From contig NC_012874.2 in assembly GCF_000003195.3 (NCBI RefSeq), positions 64,368,580-64,432,579 of the forward strand: a stretch of 64,000 bases of DNA, written 5' to 3'. This DNA comes from Sorghum bicolor (lineage: Eukaryota > Streptophyta > Magnoliopsida > Poales > Poaceae). Under the pieces are notes generated by a model, which searched no databases, was not told the DNA's origin, and was given only the letters and a program-made list of their open reading frames with translations. Every line of letters begins with the position of its first letter. Position 1 is the first letter of the stretch. The position numbers and the translations under genes are program-made. Positions 19,377 to 29,074 of this stretch are shown here, one piece after another.

Positions 19377-21797
19377 TCAAGCTTGAGATTTAGGGACCCA
19401 CATTTGCTTAGGGCCCTTGACCTTCTCTACTAGTTGCTTTGGCACCCAAATCTTCTTTGGCCTTTGCTTGTTGGGCGGCCCCATGAAGCTAACCTTGACC
19501 TTGCCACACTTGTCTTTCCTTACAATGTAATGAGCATTGAAGGCAAATGGTCTTGCATGCTTGGGCAAGGGTGGTGGTAGTGGTGCCTTACACTCATGAG
19601 CAAAATGTCCTTCTTGACCACACTCAAAACATCTCTTTAGCTTTGGCTTGCTTGGTTGATCATGAGTGGCTAGTGACTTGATGAGCTTTGTTTGATGAGC
19701 CTTGTAGCCAATCCCACTCTTGTCCATCTTCATGACGGTGTTCATGAAAAGCTCACTTTGAAGGTCCTTCCCTTTGGTGAACTTGGCTAACCCCATGGTT
19801 AGATGTTCCTTATCTTTCTTGAGCTTGTTGTTCTCTTGAGTTAGCTTCTTGATGATTGGGTCATTGTTGCTAGCTAACTCATCCAAGATGAATGTCTCAT
19901 CTTCTTCTTGCTTGTCATACATCAAACCAAGCTTGAGATATTGATTTTCTTCCTTGAGTAACTTGTTCTCATATGCAAGCTTTTTTTCTTGGTCAAGTGA
20001 CTCAATCACAATGGTCTTGTGCTTGACTTGGTCTTGCAACTCTTTCTTGAGCATGACAATTTCATCCTTGAGCTTGATAGTGTCCTCATAACTCTCGGCC
20101 ACTACCACTTTCTTGCCCTTGCAATCAACACATTTGCTTGTGCTCTCCTTAAGTAAGTCATCACAAGATGTGGCTACATCAAGCTTAGCAACATGGTTAG
20201 TAGCAACATGTGTTTCACTTGCAAGTTCATAGGCAATTTCAAGGTTGTCATAGTTTGCTTTTAGAGTTGTTAGCTCTTCTTTCATTGCTCTATATCTAGT
20301 GATAAGCTCATGATGAACACTCTCAAGTTTACCATGTTTTTCTTTGAGCTCTTTTAGAGAGAGTTTGAGCTCCTTGAGCTTAGTGGTCATGATCTCATTT
20401 TGATCTCTAAGCTCATCACTAGACTTAAGCTTTGCTAGAAGTGTGTCATTTTCAAGTTCAAGCTTTTCATTTTCACTTCTAGTCTTTCTTATGACTTTTG
20501 TGTACTTGTTAAGCAATTTTACAAGTTCATCATAAGAAGGTGATTCATATTCACTATCACTTTCACTACTCTCATCCTCACTTTGTACCTTCCGGTCACC
20601 CTTAGCCATGAGGCATAGGTGTGTAGAGGATGTAGATGGTGGTGAAGATGATGGTGATGGAGCATCGATGGCAATGGCGGCAACCTTCTCATCATCACTT
20701 TCATTGCCGGAGGAGTCACCACTTGAGCTCTCAATGTCGGTGAGCCAATCACCAACAATATAGGCCTTGCTATTCTTCTTCTTGTAGTGCTCCTTCTTCT
20801 TGCCACCTTTCTTCTTGTATTGCTTCTTGTCATTCTTCTCATCATCACTTGAGTCATCTTGCTCTTTCTTCTTCTTCTTGTACTTGTCCTTCTTGGGCTT
20901 TGGACATTGATGTGCAAGATGACCAAGTTCACCACAATTGTAGCAATCCATCTCGGAGATGGGTTTCCTCTTGCTACTTGTGAAGAACTTCTTCTTCTTG
21001 GAGTCAAAGTTGACTCCATTCTTGTTGAGCTTCTTCAACATCTTGGTAGTTTTTCTCACCAAGAGGGCAATGGATGCATCATCATCACTTGAAGTTGATG
21101 ACTCAACTTCAACCTTCTTTGCCTTGCCCTTGTGAGAAGCCTTGAAAGCCAAGTCCTTCTTCTCCTTCTTGGCCGATGAGGAGCCATCTTGGGGGTTCAT
21201 ATGCATATACATCTCATGAGCATTGATCTTCCCCAATATGGCGGTTGGTGTAGCGGTGGAAAGATCGCCTTGATGAAGCACCGTTACTATGTGCCCATAT
21301 TTCTCAATAGGAAGCACACATAGTATCTTCCTTGCTACATCCGTCGCACTCATTTGAGTGCGCCCAAGTCCATTTAGCTCCTCTACAATGACATTCAAGC
21401 GAGAATACATTTCATTAGCATTTTCTTTGGGAAGCATCTCAAATGTATTAAGCTTGTTCATCACTAAGTGATAGCGTTCCTCGCGTTCACTCTTTGATCC
21501 CTCATGGAGCGCACAAAGTTCCTTCCAAAGGGCATTGGCAGTTTTGTGGCTCCGAACGCGGTTGAACACCTCCTTGCAAAGGCCTCTAAATATGTGGTTT
21601 TTGACCTTCGCATTCCACTTTTCGTTTTCTTGCTCTTGTGGAGTAAGAGCAGTGGCTCTTTCCGGAGGGGCAAACCCTTCGGTCGCGGCTTTTAGGCACT
21701 TTATATCACATGCCTCAAGGTATGACTCCATCCATATTTTCCAATACGGGAAGTCATCCCCATCGAACATGGGTGGCGGTCCATCCCCGTTAGACAT
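19377..21797 (-). CDS. Copia gag with two zinc knuckles
   Basis: An 806-residue capsid precursor with its ATG at 21797, 38 bp after the primer site. A UBN2-type gag domain covers about residues 15-200 (YWKIWMESYL ... ANEMYSRLNVIVEEL). CCHC knuckles lie at 285-298 (CYNCGELGHLAHQC) and 723-736 (CFECGQEGHFAHEC). Between them are Lys/Asp/Ser-rich low-complexity stretches and a long coiled coil (about residues 440-690). The great length, second knuckle and coiled coil are typical of SIRE/Maximus-like gags. It is intact, ending TGA at 19377-19379. Confidence 0.93.
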   Translation of the reverse strand: MSNGDGPPPMFDGDDFPYWKIWMESYLEACDIKCLKAATEGFAPPERATALTPQEQENEKWNAKVKNHIFRGLCKEVFNRVRSHKTANALWKELCALHEGSKSEREERYHLVMNKLNTFEMLPKENANEMYSRLNVIVEELNGLGRTQMSATDVARKILCVLPIEKYGHIVTVLHQGDLSTATPTAILGKINAHEMYMHMNPQDGSSSAKKEKKDLAFKASHKGKAKKVEVESSTSSDDDASIALLVRKTTKMLKKLNKNGVNFDSKKKKFFTSSKRKPISEMDCYNCGELGHLAHQCPKPKKDKYKKKKKEQDDSSDDEKNDKKQYKKKGGKKKEHYKKKNSKAYIVGDWLTDIESSSGDSSGNESDDEKVAAIAIDAPSPSSSPPSTSSTHLCLMAKGDRKVQSEDESSESDSEYESPSYDELVKLLNKYTKVIRKTRSENEKLELENDTLLAKLKSSDELRDQNEIMTTKLKELKLSLKELKEKHGKLESVHHELITRYRAMKEELTTLKANYDNLEIAYELASETHVATNHVAKLDVATSCDDLLKESTSKCVDCKGKKVVVAESYEDTIKLKDEIVMLKKELQDQVKHKTIVIESLDQEKKLAYENKLLKEENQYLKLGLMYDKQEEDETFILDELASNNDPIIKKLTQENNKLKKDKEHLTMGLAKFTKGKDLQSELFMNTVMKMDKSGIGYKAHQTKLIKSLATHDQPSKPKLKRCFECGQEGHFAHECKAPLPPPLPKHARPFAFNAHYIVRKDKCGKVKVSFMGPPNKQRPKKIWVPKQLVEKVKGPKQMWVPKSQA

Positions 21798-21834
21798 CTT
21801 TCTCTAGGCGGTGAAGCCTAAATAATGAGCACTA

Positions 21835-21849
21835 GGCTCTGATATCAAT
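21835..21849 (-). other. Copia primer-binding site
   Basis: On the minus strand ATTGATATCAGAGCC directly follows the LTR end. It matches the initiator tRNA-Met primer consensus TGGTATCAGAGC with one change (TGATATC). Confidence 0.8.
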
Positions 21850-23314
21850 TGAAAGGATCAAGATGCCCAAGAGGGGGGGGGTGAATTGGGCTTCTCTTAA
21901 AATTTAAGCAACCTATAAGCTCCAATTCAACCCCTTGTGCCTAGTGTGACTTAGAGAGCTACCGGATAAAAAGTTTTGCAACCTAGTTCCAATCCTATTC
22001 TAGCATGGCAATTCTAAGAATGTAAAAACACAAAGTAAATGCTAGAAAGTAAGGGAGTAGTGGAAGAAAGTGCTCGGCGATGTTTTGCCGAGGTATCGGA
22101 GAGTCGCCACTCTCCACTAGTCCTCGTTGGAGCACCCGCGCAAGGGTCTTGCTCCCCCTTGGTCCGCGCAAGGACCAAGTGCTCTCTACGGGCTGATTCT
22201 TCGACACTCCGTTGCGGTGAATCGCCCAAAACCGCTCACAAGCTTGACACGAGCCACCCACAAGAACTCCGGGCGGTGTTCGTGCCTCCAATCACCACCG
22301 AACCGTCTAGGTGATGGCGATCACCAAGAGTAACAAGCAAAGAACTCTCACTTGACCCAAACAGAGCTCTAGAGAGTGGTGGATGCACACTTGACTCTTG
22401 GAACTCACTAGAGAAGGATTCTCTCAAGAAAACACTCAAATCTCAATCCTCTCTAGGCTCTTGCAACACTCTTGCTCCACAAACAAGTTTCTCTGATGTT
22501 CAAATGGGCAAGAGACCTCTCATGGACGAGGTGGAGGAGTATAAATACTATCCACGAAGTCCAAAGGTCGGCCAACCGTTTTCCACTGAAAACGGGGTCA
22601 CCGGACGCACATTATGTTGCACCAGACGCACTGCACCGAGCGTCCGGTGCTTCATAACGGCTAACTGTACTTCTCTCTGTCAGGTCACCAGATGCTAACT
22701 CCCAGCGTCCGGAGCACCGTCCGGTGCTCGGGGAAACTTTACAAGCTCCCTACGCATGGGACCGGACGCTACCCGGCGCGTCCGGTGCCTAACCCTAAGC
22801 ACGACACTGTCCCAACGGCTAAGGACCTCACCGGACGCACTCACAGAGCGTCCGGTGCAGCGTCCGGTGCCCCTTTGGGCACCCAAACTCCGTCGAAACG
22901 CGATCGCTTCAAAACGAAGTTTGTTCCTCTCGATCTAAGGACTATCTCTGAGCTGCCTAGTGCTAGGTTTACCAAGTGTGCACCACACCTAAACCTAAAG
23001 CCTTGCCTAAGTCAAGCTACTAGATCAAAGCCCCTCTTAATAGTACGGTCAAAGGAAAACAAAGTCCTAAACTACTCTAAGTGCCCTTCTTCACCATATG
23101 GCACTTAGACCTAGTCTAGTCTTGACGATGTCCATCCATCCTTTGAAAACCGAAACGATTTCCACTATTAAGTAGGCATGTACGTCCCTGTCCATCGAGT
23201 ACCTATTTACCATGACCTTACCTATGACTTTGCCTCTGCAAAACACACGTTAATCATAGTAATCAACAATGTCATTAATCACCGAAATCACTTAGGGGCC
23301 TAGATGCTCTTTCA
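21850..23314 (-). repeat. Copia 5' LTR (1465 bp)
   Basis: On the plus strand it runs TGAAAG...CTTTCA, a perfect 6-bp terminal inverted repeat. It is bounded by the primer site on one side and by foreign copia interior on the other. The minus-strand U3 holds a CACCGGAC array (22597-22875), followed by a TATA-like box at 22540-22547. Near the end is a run of nine C (minus strand). The right flank CTACC (23315-23319) is the candidate target duplication, and its partner is outside the window. Confidence 0.88.
22597..22875. repeat. CACCGGAC/GTCCGGTG cluster in the copia LTR
   Basis: Roughly ten copies of CACCGGAC or GTCCGGTG, some diverged (CACCAGA, GTCCGGAG), lie about 50 bp upstream (minus strand) of the TATA-like box. 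Confidence 0.8.
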
Positions 23315-23450
23315 CTACCAAAACCGAAATTGAAATGTTTGTCCAACCTTGTCTCATGATTAAAATGCTTTGGACAAGCAATTCAAGTTCATTATGATTT
23401 CATTTCATATCTTTATGATGGTTGTCATCAATTACCAAAAAGGGGGAGAT
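23315..23450 (+). mobile_element. Interior end of a plus-strand copia element with polypurine tract
   Basis: This 136-bp remnant ends AAAAAGGGGGAGAT, a typical copia polypurine tract, directly before the LTR at 23451. The rest of the interior is separated by the minus-strand copia insertion and lies beyond the left edge. Confidence 0.75.
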
Positions 23451-24070
23451 TGAAAGTCCAAGTTTGGTTTTGGTAATTAATGACACCAAGTTGCTAATGC
23501 CTTGTGTTTAAGTGATTTGAGTTAGGCATAGCAACACATGTGATGAAGGTACATGGTGGCATGGAAAGGTGGCCACATGATTACAAAGAGATGAAGCATG
23601 ATGTGGAGATCATGATGACGGACAAGGGAGAAAGTGAACAAGGCAAAGGTATAAACATAGGGTTTCACTTTTGCTGGTCTAAGATGAGTAGAGAAGTGAT
23701 TGACCGGGTTTAGGATAGATAGCCGACTATCAAGAGGGGAAATCATGGTCATCTCTCGAATCAAGTGCTACTAGGTCCATATCTTGAGCATATGCATTAG
23801 GATCTAGTAAAGTGCTAACTTAACTCCTTTGGTGAAAATGTTTGTGAAAAGCTAACACACTTGCACTTTGGTGGTGGACACTTGTTGGTGTTAGCACATT
23901 TCCAAAGGAGGTGGAGTTCCTAGGGTTGAGAGGGGTGTGGGTTCCTCTCTCCCTCCCGCCGAGCTTGCGAGGCGGGATTCGGCGCTTTTGAGAAAATTAA
24001 GTGTATATTTTCTATTGCGCCGGTGGGAAATTTGGAGAAGTCGCGGGAGTGTTTTCTCTCTGAGAAACAC

Positions 24071-24240
24071 TCACCGGACGCTGAGTGCAGAGGCACCGGA
24101 CGCTGGCCTCAGTGTCCGGTGTGCTTGACCCTGCTAGGGTTAAGCACCGGACGCACTCTGAGAGCGTCCGGTGTGAGGGGTTTTTGCAACCCTCTCTGCG
24201 CACGAGTCCGGTGAGCACCGGACCGTCCGGTGCCCAGCGT
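24071..24240. repeat. CACCGGAC/GTCCGGTG cluster, left half
   Basis: About ten motif copies in the U3 of the plus-strand copia LTR. The array continues at 26430 on the other side of the solo-LTR insertion. Confidence 0.8.
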
Positions 24241-24266
24241 CTGGTGAGGTCGCGAGTTTGACACCC

Positions 24267-26414
24267 TGAAGGGTCGAGATGGCGGACTAGAGGGGGGTGA
24301 ATAGTCCTTTCTAAAACTTAACGCGCCGGCTAACCGAAATATGTGCGGAATTAAAACTATCGGTCTAGCCAAGACTATACCCCTCTATCTAAGTTCCTTA
24401 GCACCTTGTGAAAGATCCTAAACAAGCAAACAAGGTGCTACCTTAGCAAGAGCTCACCTAACCAATTCTAGAAGCAAGGTCACACAAACCTATGCCACTA
24501 GTACTTTGCAAACCGGAGAGCTCCTACACAACTAGTAAGCAAAAGCACAAAGCTCCTAAGCTCACTAGCAATGCTCAATAACAAGGCAACCAATGCTAAA
24601 TTAGAGAGCGCAAATTACTTAGCTACACAAACTAAGCAATGTGACTAACAAGGTTACACAAACCAAATTAGTCACACAGGGGAACTACTTCTAGCTACAC
24701 AAGCAAGAAGGTAACTAGCAAGCTACACAAGCTAACTAATTACAAGAGCAACTACACAAGCACAAGTATATGAAGTAAATATAAGCTTGGGTTAGGGACT
24801 TGCAAACCAACGGGAAGAACAATGTTGACACGATGATTTTCTCCCGAGGTTCACTTGGTTGCCACCAAGCTACGTCCCCGTTGTGTCAACCAACACTTGG
24901 TGGTTCGGCGGCTAAGAGGTGTTACACGAACCTCGTCCTCACTAGGACACCGCAAGAACCTACCCACAAGTGAGGTAACTCAATGACACGCACAATCCAA
25001 TAGAGTTGCTCTTCGCGATCCCCGCGGGGTGAGCACCGTACCCCTCACAAATCCTCCTCCGGAGCACCACACAATCTTCTTGCGTGCTTCAAACGGAGTC
25101 ACAATCCACCAAACCGTCTAGGTGATGGCAATCACCAAGAGTAACAAGAAATCCCCAATCACCAAGATTTCCTAGTGCCACCAAATGCAAATCACGAATG
25201 CACACACTAGGCTCTCACTCCCTCACTCAAAATAGCACCAAGCATGAGAGGGAGAGGAAGGGGAAAAGGTGGATCTTCAACCTCTCATCCACACCCACAA
25301 AGGGCTCTCAATCTCTCTAAGAAATTTCAGCTCAAATCCATGGGAGAGAGAGAGAGGAGAGGAGGAACCCTAACTTGCTTGCTCTCCTAAAGTGAGAAAA
25401 TGGGGAGAGAAGTGAGGAGGATGAGGGCAGCAGCAGCCCCAAATACCTCAGCTCGCGCTCCCAACGGTCAGATTCAGCATCGCAGGAAATTCCAGTGCGG
25501 GTAGGAAATAATTCCAGGCGAACACACTTTTGACCGTTGGCGTGGGTGAACTCCAGTTTTGAAAAATTTCCAGTGCGGGGCAGCTAAAATTCCAACCGAC
25601 CCCTCTCTGTTCCAAGCACAAATACCAGAATATCCAGGTAGGGTAGAGAATAACTCCGATCGACCCCTTGCTGTTTGGGCATGACTACTAGCTCGGTTTT
25701 TCAACTCAAAACCCCTTTTTAAAGTGCTAACTTTCCCACCAAGTACCAAAAACAATTGAGCACTTAAGTTAGCATTTTCACAAATGATTTTTAGGGCTTT
25801 CTCAAGTATTCTCACCACGTCACTAAGCGCAATGCATATGCAAAAGAGACTCACACTTAGTGGCACTAGATAACCATTGCAATTAAAGATTTCCCCTCTT
25901 TATAGTACGGTTATCTATCCTAAATCCGGTCAAGCACTTCTCTACTCAACTTAGACCGGTGAAATAAAATGCCCCATAGGTTATACCTTTGCCTTGCGTA
26001 TTTCATTCCATCTCCTTCGATGTTGATGCAACACATGCACCAACCAATCACAAATGATATGATCCACTTCATATCATCACATGACCGTATTGGTTCATCG
26101 ATCTTGACCTCACTTGCTCTTCACCATTGCCTTGGTCCATCGGCGCCAAGTCTTGCTCAAGCTTCACCGTCACACGCGGTCCCTCGCTTCAAAGCCTCTG
26201 ACTTGCCCTTCACACTTGCAACTAGTCCATCGAGCCAAGCCTCATCTTGATCTTCTCCACCTTGGTCACATGACTCCATGTCATGTCTCATATGCAATGA
26301 GTTCCTTTATCATCACATATCCACCTATGGACTAATCTCCTGTATATCTCACATAAATACTATTAGTCCACCTAAGTTATCACTCAATTACCAAAACCAA
26401 ACAAGGACCTTTCA
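24267..26414 (-). mobile_element. Solo LTR of a copia element (2148 bp)
   Basis: On the minus strand it runs TGAAAGGTCC...CGACCCTTCA, with no coding interior. It is flanked by a perfect duplication CACCC (24262-24266 and 26415-26419). It is the product of recombination between two LTRs after insertion. The LTR ends are related to, but clearly diverged from, the host LTR, so it is a different subfamily. Runs of CTA/ACA-rich repeats fill 24400-24790. Confidence 0.9.
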
Positions 26415-26429
26415 CACCCTCTCTGCGCA

Positions 26430-26600
26430 CGAGTCCGATGAGCACCGGACCGTCCGGTGTGGACTTGCAGAGCGTCCGGTGTGTTGCAGGTAGCCGTTAG
26501 AAACTGACGCGCGAGATTCAAGTTCGACACGTGGCCAACTCCAGTGCACCGGACGCAGGGAGTCGAGCGTCCGGTGCTCACTTAGTAGCGTCTGGTGCCC
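26430..26600. repeat. CACCGGAC/GTCCGGTG cluster, right half
   Basis: About seven copies. The last lies some 75 bp upstream of the TATA box at 26651. Confidence 0.8.
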
Positions 26601-26650
26601 CCGTTTTCAGCCCAGTGAAAGTGGCCAACGGCTAGTTTCTTTGAGGGGCT

Positions 26651-26658
26651 TATAAATA
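26651..26658 (+). promoter_or_regulatory. TATA box of the plus-strand copia LTR
   Basis: TATAAATA follows the CACCGGAC array, in the expected U3 position and orientation. Confidence 0.6.
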
Positions 26659-27517
26659 GTTGGTGGCCGGCTTTGGGGGGGTTCTCTCTTGCACTTTTGA
26701 ATACTTGAGGCATACTTTGAGCTAGAGAACACTCCCTCCACTCATCTCCTTGCTTGATTTCTCATCCTAGTGAGATTGAGTGAGATTCAAGTGCATTGCT
26801 TTGAGAGTTGCATTTAGTGGCACTTGATTCTTGAGTTTGCTGCGGATTTCTTGTTACTCTTGGGTGTTTTCCGACGCCCTAGATAGCTTGGAGCAGCGGT
26901 GGTGTTGAGCTCGTGATTGGAGATTGTTTCGAGCCTCACCAAGTGACTTTGTGAGGGGTTCTTGAGCCTTCCCCGCGGGAGATCGCAATTGGCTACTCTA
27001 GTGGTTTGCTCGTGGCTTGGAGGATCCCCATCTTGTGAGTGGATGTGCGGCACCCGCTGAGGGTTTGGCTTTGGATTGCCAATTAGCTCGTGATCCATCA
27101 AGTGGGTGTATCGCCACAACGAGGACTAGCTTGCCGGGAAGCAAGTGAACCTCGGTAAAAAATCTTGTGTCATCTCTTGCCGAGGATTCTCTTGTGATTG
27201 TGAGTGTTTGATTGGATATATCTCTACTCTACAACGTTGGTATAACAATCACTCTCCACTCCTTACTTATTTGTATACCTTGCTAGTTGTTTAGCTTGTT
27301 TAGTTTAGTCTTCTTGTTTAGGAGTGTAACTAGACTTCTCTTGTTGTTGTGCTTTAGTGTTTAGCTTTGAACTAGTTTGTATAGGTGGCTTGCATAGCTT
27401 AGTTGAGCTAGTGCTAGAATTGCTTCGCCATTTGTTTTACTAACTCACTTGCTTAGTGAAGTTTGTAGAAATTTTAAATAGGCTATTCACCCCCCCTCTA
27501 GCCATTTGGACCTTTCA

Positions 27518-27730
27518 CTGTCACATCGAATCTTTAGACGTATGCATGGAGTATTAAATATAGATGAAAATAAAAACTAATTGCACAGTTTGGTCGAAAT
27601 TGACGAGACGAATCTTTTGAGCCTAGTTAGTCCATAATTGGATAATATTTGTCAAATACAAACGAAAGTGCTACTATTTCTATTTTGCAAAATTTTTTGG
27701 AAGTAAACAAGGCCTGAACTAAACAAGGCC
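27518..27730. mobile_element. Right part of a GGCCTTGTTTAG-type MITE, cut by the copia insertion
   Basis: It begins abruptly inside the family sequence (GTCACATCGAATCTTTAGACG) at the copia LTR end. It finishes with the family terminus CTAAACAAGGCC. Full copies of the same family lie at 28440-28682 and 31952-32194. The copia element therefore inserted into this MITE. Confidence 0.8.
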
Positions 27731-27762
27731 CTACTCATTATTAACTGTTTGATGTATGCTTT

Positions 27763-27941
27763 GGCCTCCTTTGGTTCCCTGTTAAATTTTAACCAGCTAA
27801 AATTATTTTAGTTACTCTTAGATAACCAATGACATTAAACTATTTTAGTTTCCTTTTAATCAGTGTATTTGGAACTTTAGTTATTAATAAAGTGATTGAA
27901 GTTTAGTTGGCTAAAATTTAGCAAAAGAAACCAAATAGGCC
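27763..27941. mobile_element. MITE-like element, TTTGGTTCC/GAAACCAAA ends
   Basis: About 180 bp with inverted ends GGCCTCCTTTGGTT and AACCAAATAGGCC and internal ACCAGCTAAAAT / GGCTAAAATTTAGC. No clear target duplication is seen. It is related to its neighbour at 27959. Confidence 0.6.
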
Positions 27942-27958
27942 CATTATTTTCATAATTA

Positions 27959-28131
27959 GGCCCTGTTTAGATTTCCTTGCTATATTTTAGCTAGCTAAAA
28001 TTATTTTAGCTACTCTTAAGTGACTAGTAGGACTAAACTATTCTAACTTTTTAGTCAATGTGTTTGGAAGTTTAGCTACTAAAGTAGCTAAAGTTTCGTT
28101 GTTGACTAAAATTTAGCAAAGGAACCGAGCC
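27959..28131. mobile_element. MITE-like element, second related copy
   Basis: GGCCCTGTTTAGATTTCC at the left and GGAACCGAGCC at the right, with internal TAGCTAGCTAAAATTATTTTAGCTACT shared in part with the 27763 copy. Ends are diverged and the duplication is unclear. Confidence 0.5.
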
Positions 28132-28439
28132 AGCTCTAAGTATCAACGTACCCCTTTGTTGTAACTTGTACTAATCATTAGACACACCCAGTCACTCACA
28201 CAGGGTATACACATGCATGTACGTAGGCCATGCTCGCTCGCTGCAGATTTCCAGTCATACGACGATCCGTAAAATGACAAGAAATACCTGCGATTGTTAC
28301 TGAAACCAATGCAATTGCTGAGTCTGAGAAAGGAGACGAGACCATTCGTGCAGTGCAGCTTCCTCTGCGCCTCTGCTCCTTCCCTATTCTACGACTAGTA
28401 CACGCACACCGCCGCTGCCGCTCTTGGCCTAGACACATG
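28132..28439. other. Intergenic, nothing recognised
   Basis: Short reading frames only. No conserved protein or RNA signal is seen. Confidence 0.5.
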
Positions 28440-28682
28440 GGCCTTGTTTAGTTCCGAAAAGATTTCGGATTTCGGTACTGTAGCACTTTCGTTTGTTTGT
28501 GACAAATATTATCCAATTATGGACTAACTAGGATCAAAAGATTCGTCTCGCGATTTCCAGCTAAACTGTGTAATTAGTTTTTACTTTCGTCTATATTTAA
28601 TGCTTCATGCATGTGCCGCAAGATTCGATGTGACGGGGAATCTTGAAAACTTTTTGCTTTTTGGGGTGAACTAAACAAGGCC
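28440..28682. mobile_element. GGCCTTGTTTAG-type MITE, 243 bp, target duplication ATG
   Basis: Terminal inverted repeats are GGCCTTGTTTAGTTC and GAACTAAACAAGGCC. The flanking triplet ATG occurs at 28437-28439 and 28683-28685. It is in the opposite orientation to the copy at 31952, by internal sequence. A 3-bp duplication fits PIF/Harbinger or CACTA-type chemistry. Family name not assigned. Confidence 0.85.
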
Positions 28683-29010
28683 ATGGGCCCTGCGCCACCG
28701 AGGTGCGCCTATGGTCGTCTACTCCGGCGATAGCCGGGACCGGCCGGCCGGGAGCGGGGACGAAAGCGTCAAAGCGAGGAGAGGAATCTAGGGGTAGTCT
28801 ATCCTTCTGCAGCACAGAGAGGGCCCTGCCAGCCCAGTGCCACACACATGGGCGTGTAGTAGGGGACTTTGATCCCAGTTTTGTTTGTTGACGATTCCTG
28901 TGGCATATATACCACTGTGCTGCCAACTAGGGCCCCATGCATGCACTACAACGCTCCACCACTGTGCTGCCAATTAGTTGTCGTTTTGGGCTCTTAGCCC
29001 GTTTTCCTGC
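28683..29010. other. Intergenic with a short duplicated segment
   Basis: CCACTGTGCTGCCAA is repeated near 28910 and 28965. GC-rich frames here have no recognisable protein. Confidence 0.4.
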
Positions 29011-29074
29011 AGGGATTTGAACCGTCGACCTTCAGCCTTGGATCACAGAGAACTACCCACTTGAGCTACCTAAG
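29011..29074 (-). ncRNA. tRNA-like sequence (Pol III A and B boxes), probable SINE head or tRNA pseudogene
   Basis: On the minus strand TAGCTCAAGTGG (A box, 29057-29068) and GGTTCAAATCC (B box, 29013-29023) are spaced as in a tRNA. The flanks do not form a good acceptor stem and the T-stem pairing is poor, so it is not a functional tRNA. Confidence 0.5.

Larger units (their letters stand above)
1..23314 (-). mobile_element. Ty1-copia retrotransposon, SIRE/Maximus-like, partial and interrupted
   Basis: The element reads right to left. It has a 5' LTR (21850-23314), a primer-binding site, gag (19377-21797), pol (16134-19362) and then a long 3' region that runs off the left edge, so its 3' LTR is not in the window. 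Protein order protease-integrase-RT-RNase H identifies Ty1-copia. The very large gag with two zinc knuckles and the extra ORF after pol fit the SIRE/Maximus group. A gypsy element (3470-15871) sits inside it: the copia sequence is continuous from 15877 to 3469 once that insertion and one CTATG copy are removed. The copia element itself lies in the interior of a plus-strand copia element. pol carries a frameshift, so this copy is not autonomous. Confidence 0.88.
23451..27517 (+). repeat. 3' LTR of the plus-strand copia element, split by a solo LTR
   Basis: It begins TGAAAGTCC after the polypurine tract and ends GGACCTTTCA. Removing the inserted solo LTR and one CACCC leaves about 1.9 kb. It has a CACCGGAC array on both sides of the insertion (24071-24240 and 26430-26600) and then a TATA box TATAAATA at 26651-26658. 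Its end CTATTCACCCCCCC...CTTTCA resembles the other copia LTR ends here. Its right flank is MITE sequence. Confidence 0.85.

Noticed and set aside
20519..21019. 166-residue Arg/Met-rich minus-strand ORF
   Set aside because: Out-of-frame reading of the Lys/Asp/Ser-rich part of copia gag.
24400..24790. CRISPR-like regular repeats of CTACACAA/ACTAGCAA
   Set aside because: Irregular low-complexity repeats inside a plant solo LTR; there are no conserved repeat-spacer units and no cas genes.
28597..28926. 109-residue minus-strand ORF
   Set aside because: Starts inside a MITE and has no recognisable protein pattern.
29011..29074. Functional tRNA gene
   Set aside because: Acceptor and T-stems do not pair; kept only as a tRNA-like/SINE head.
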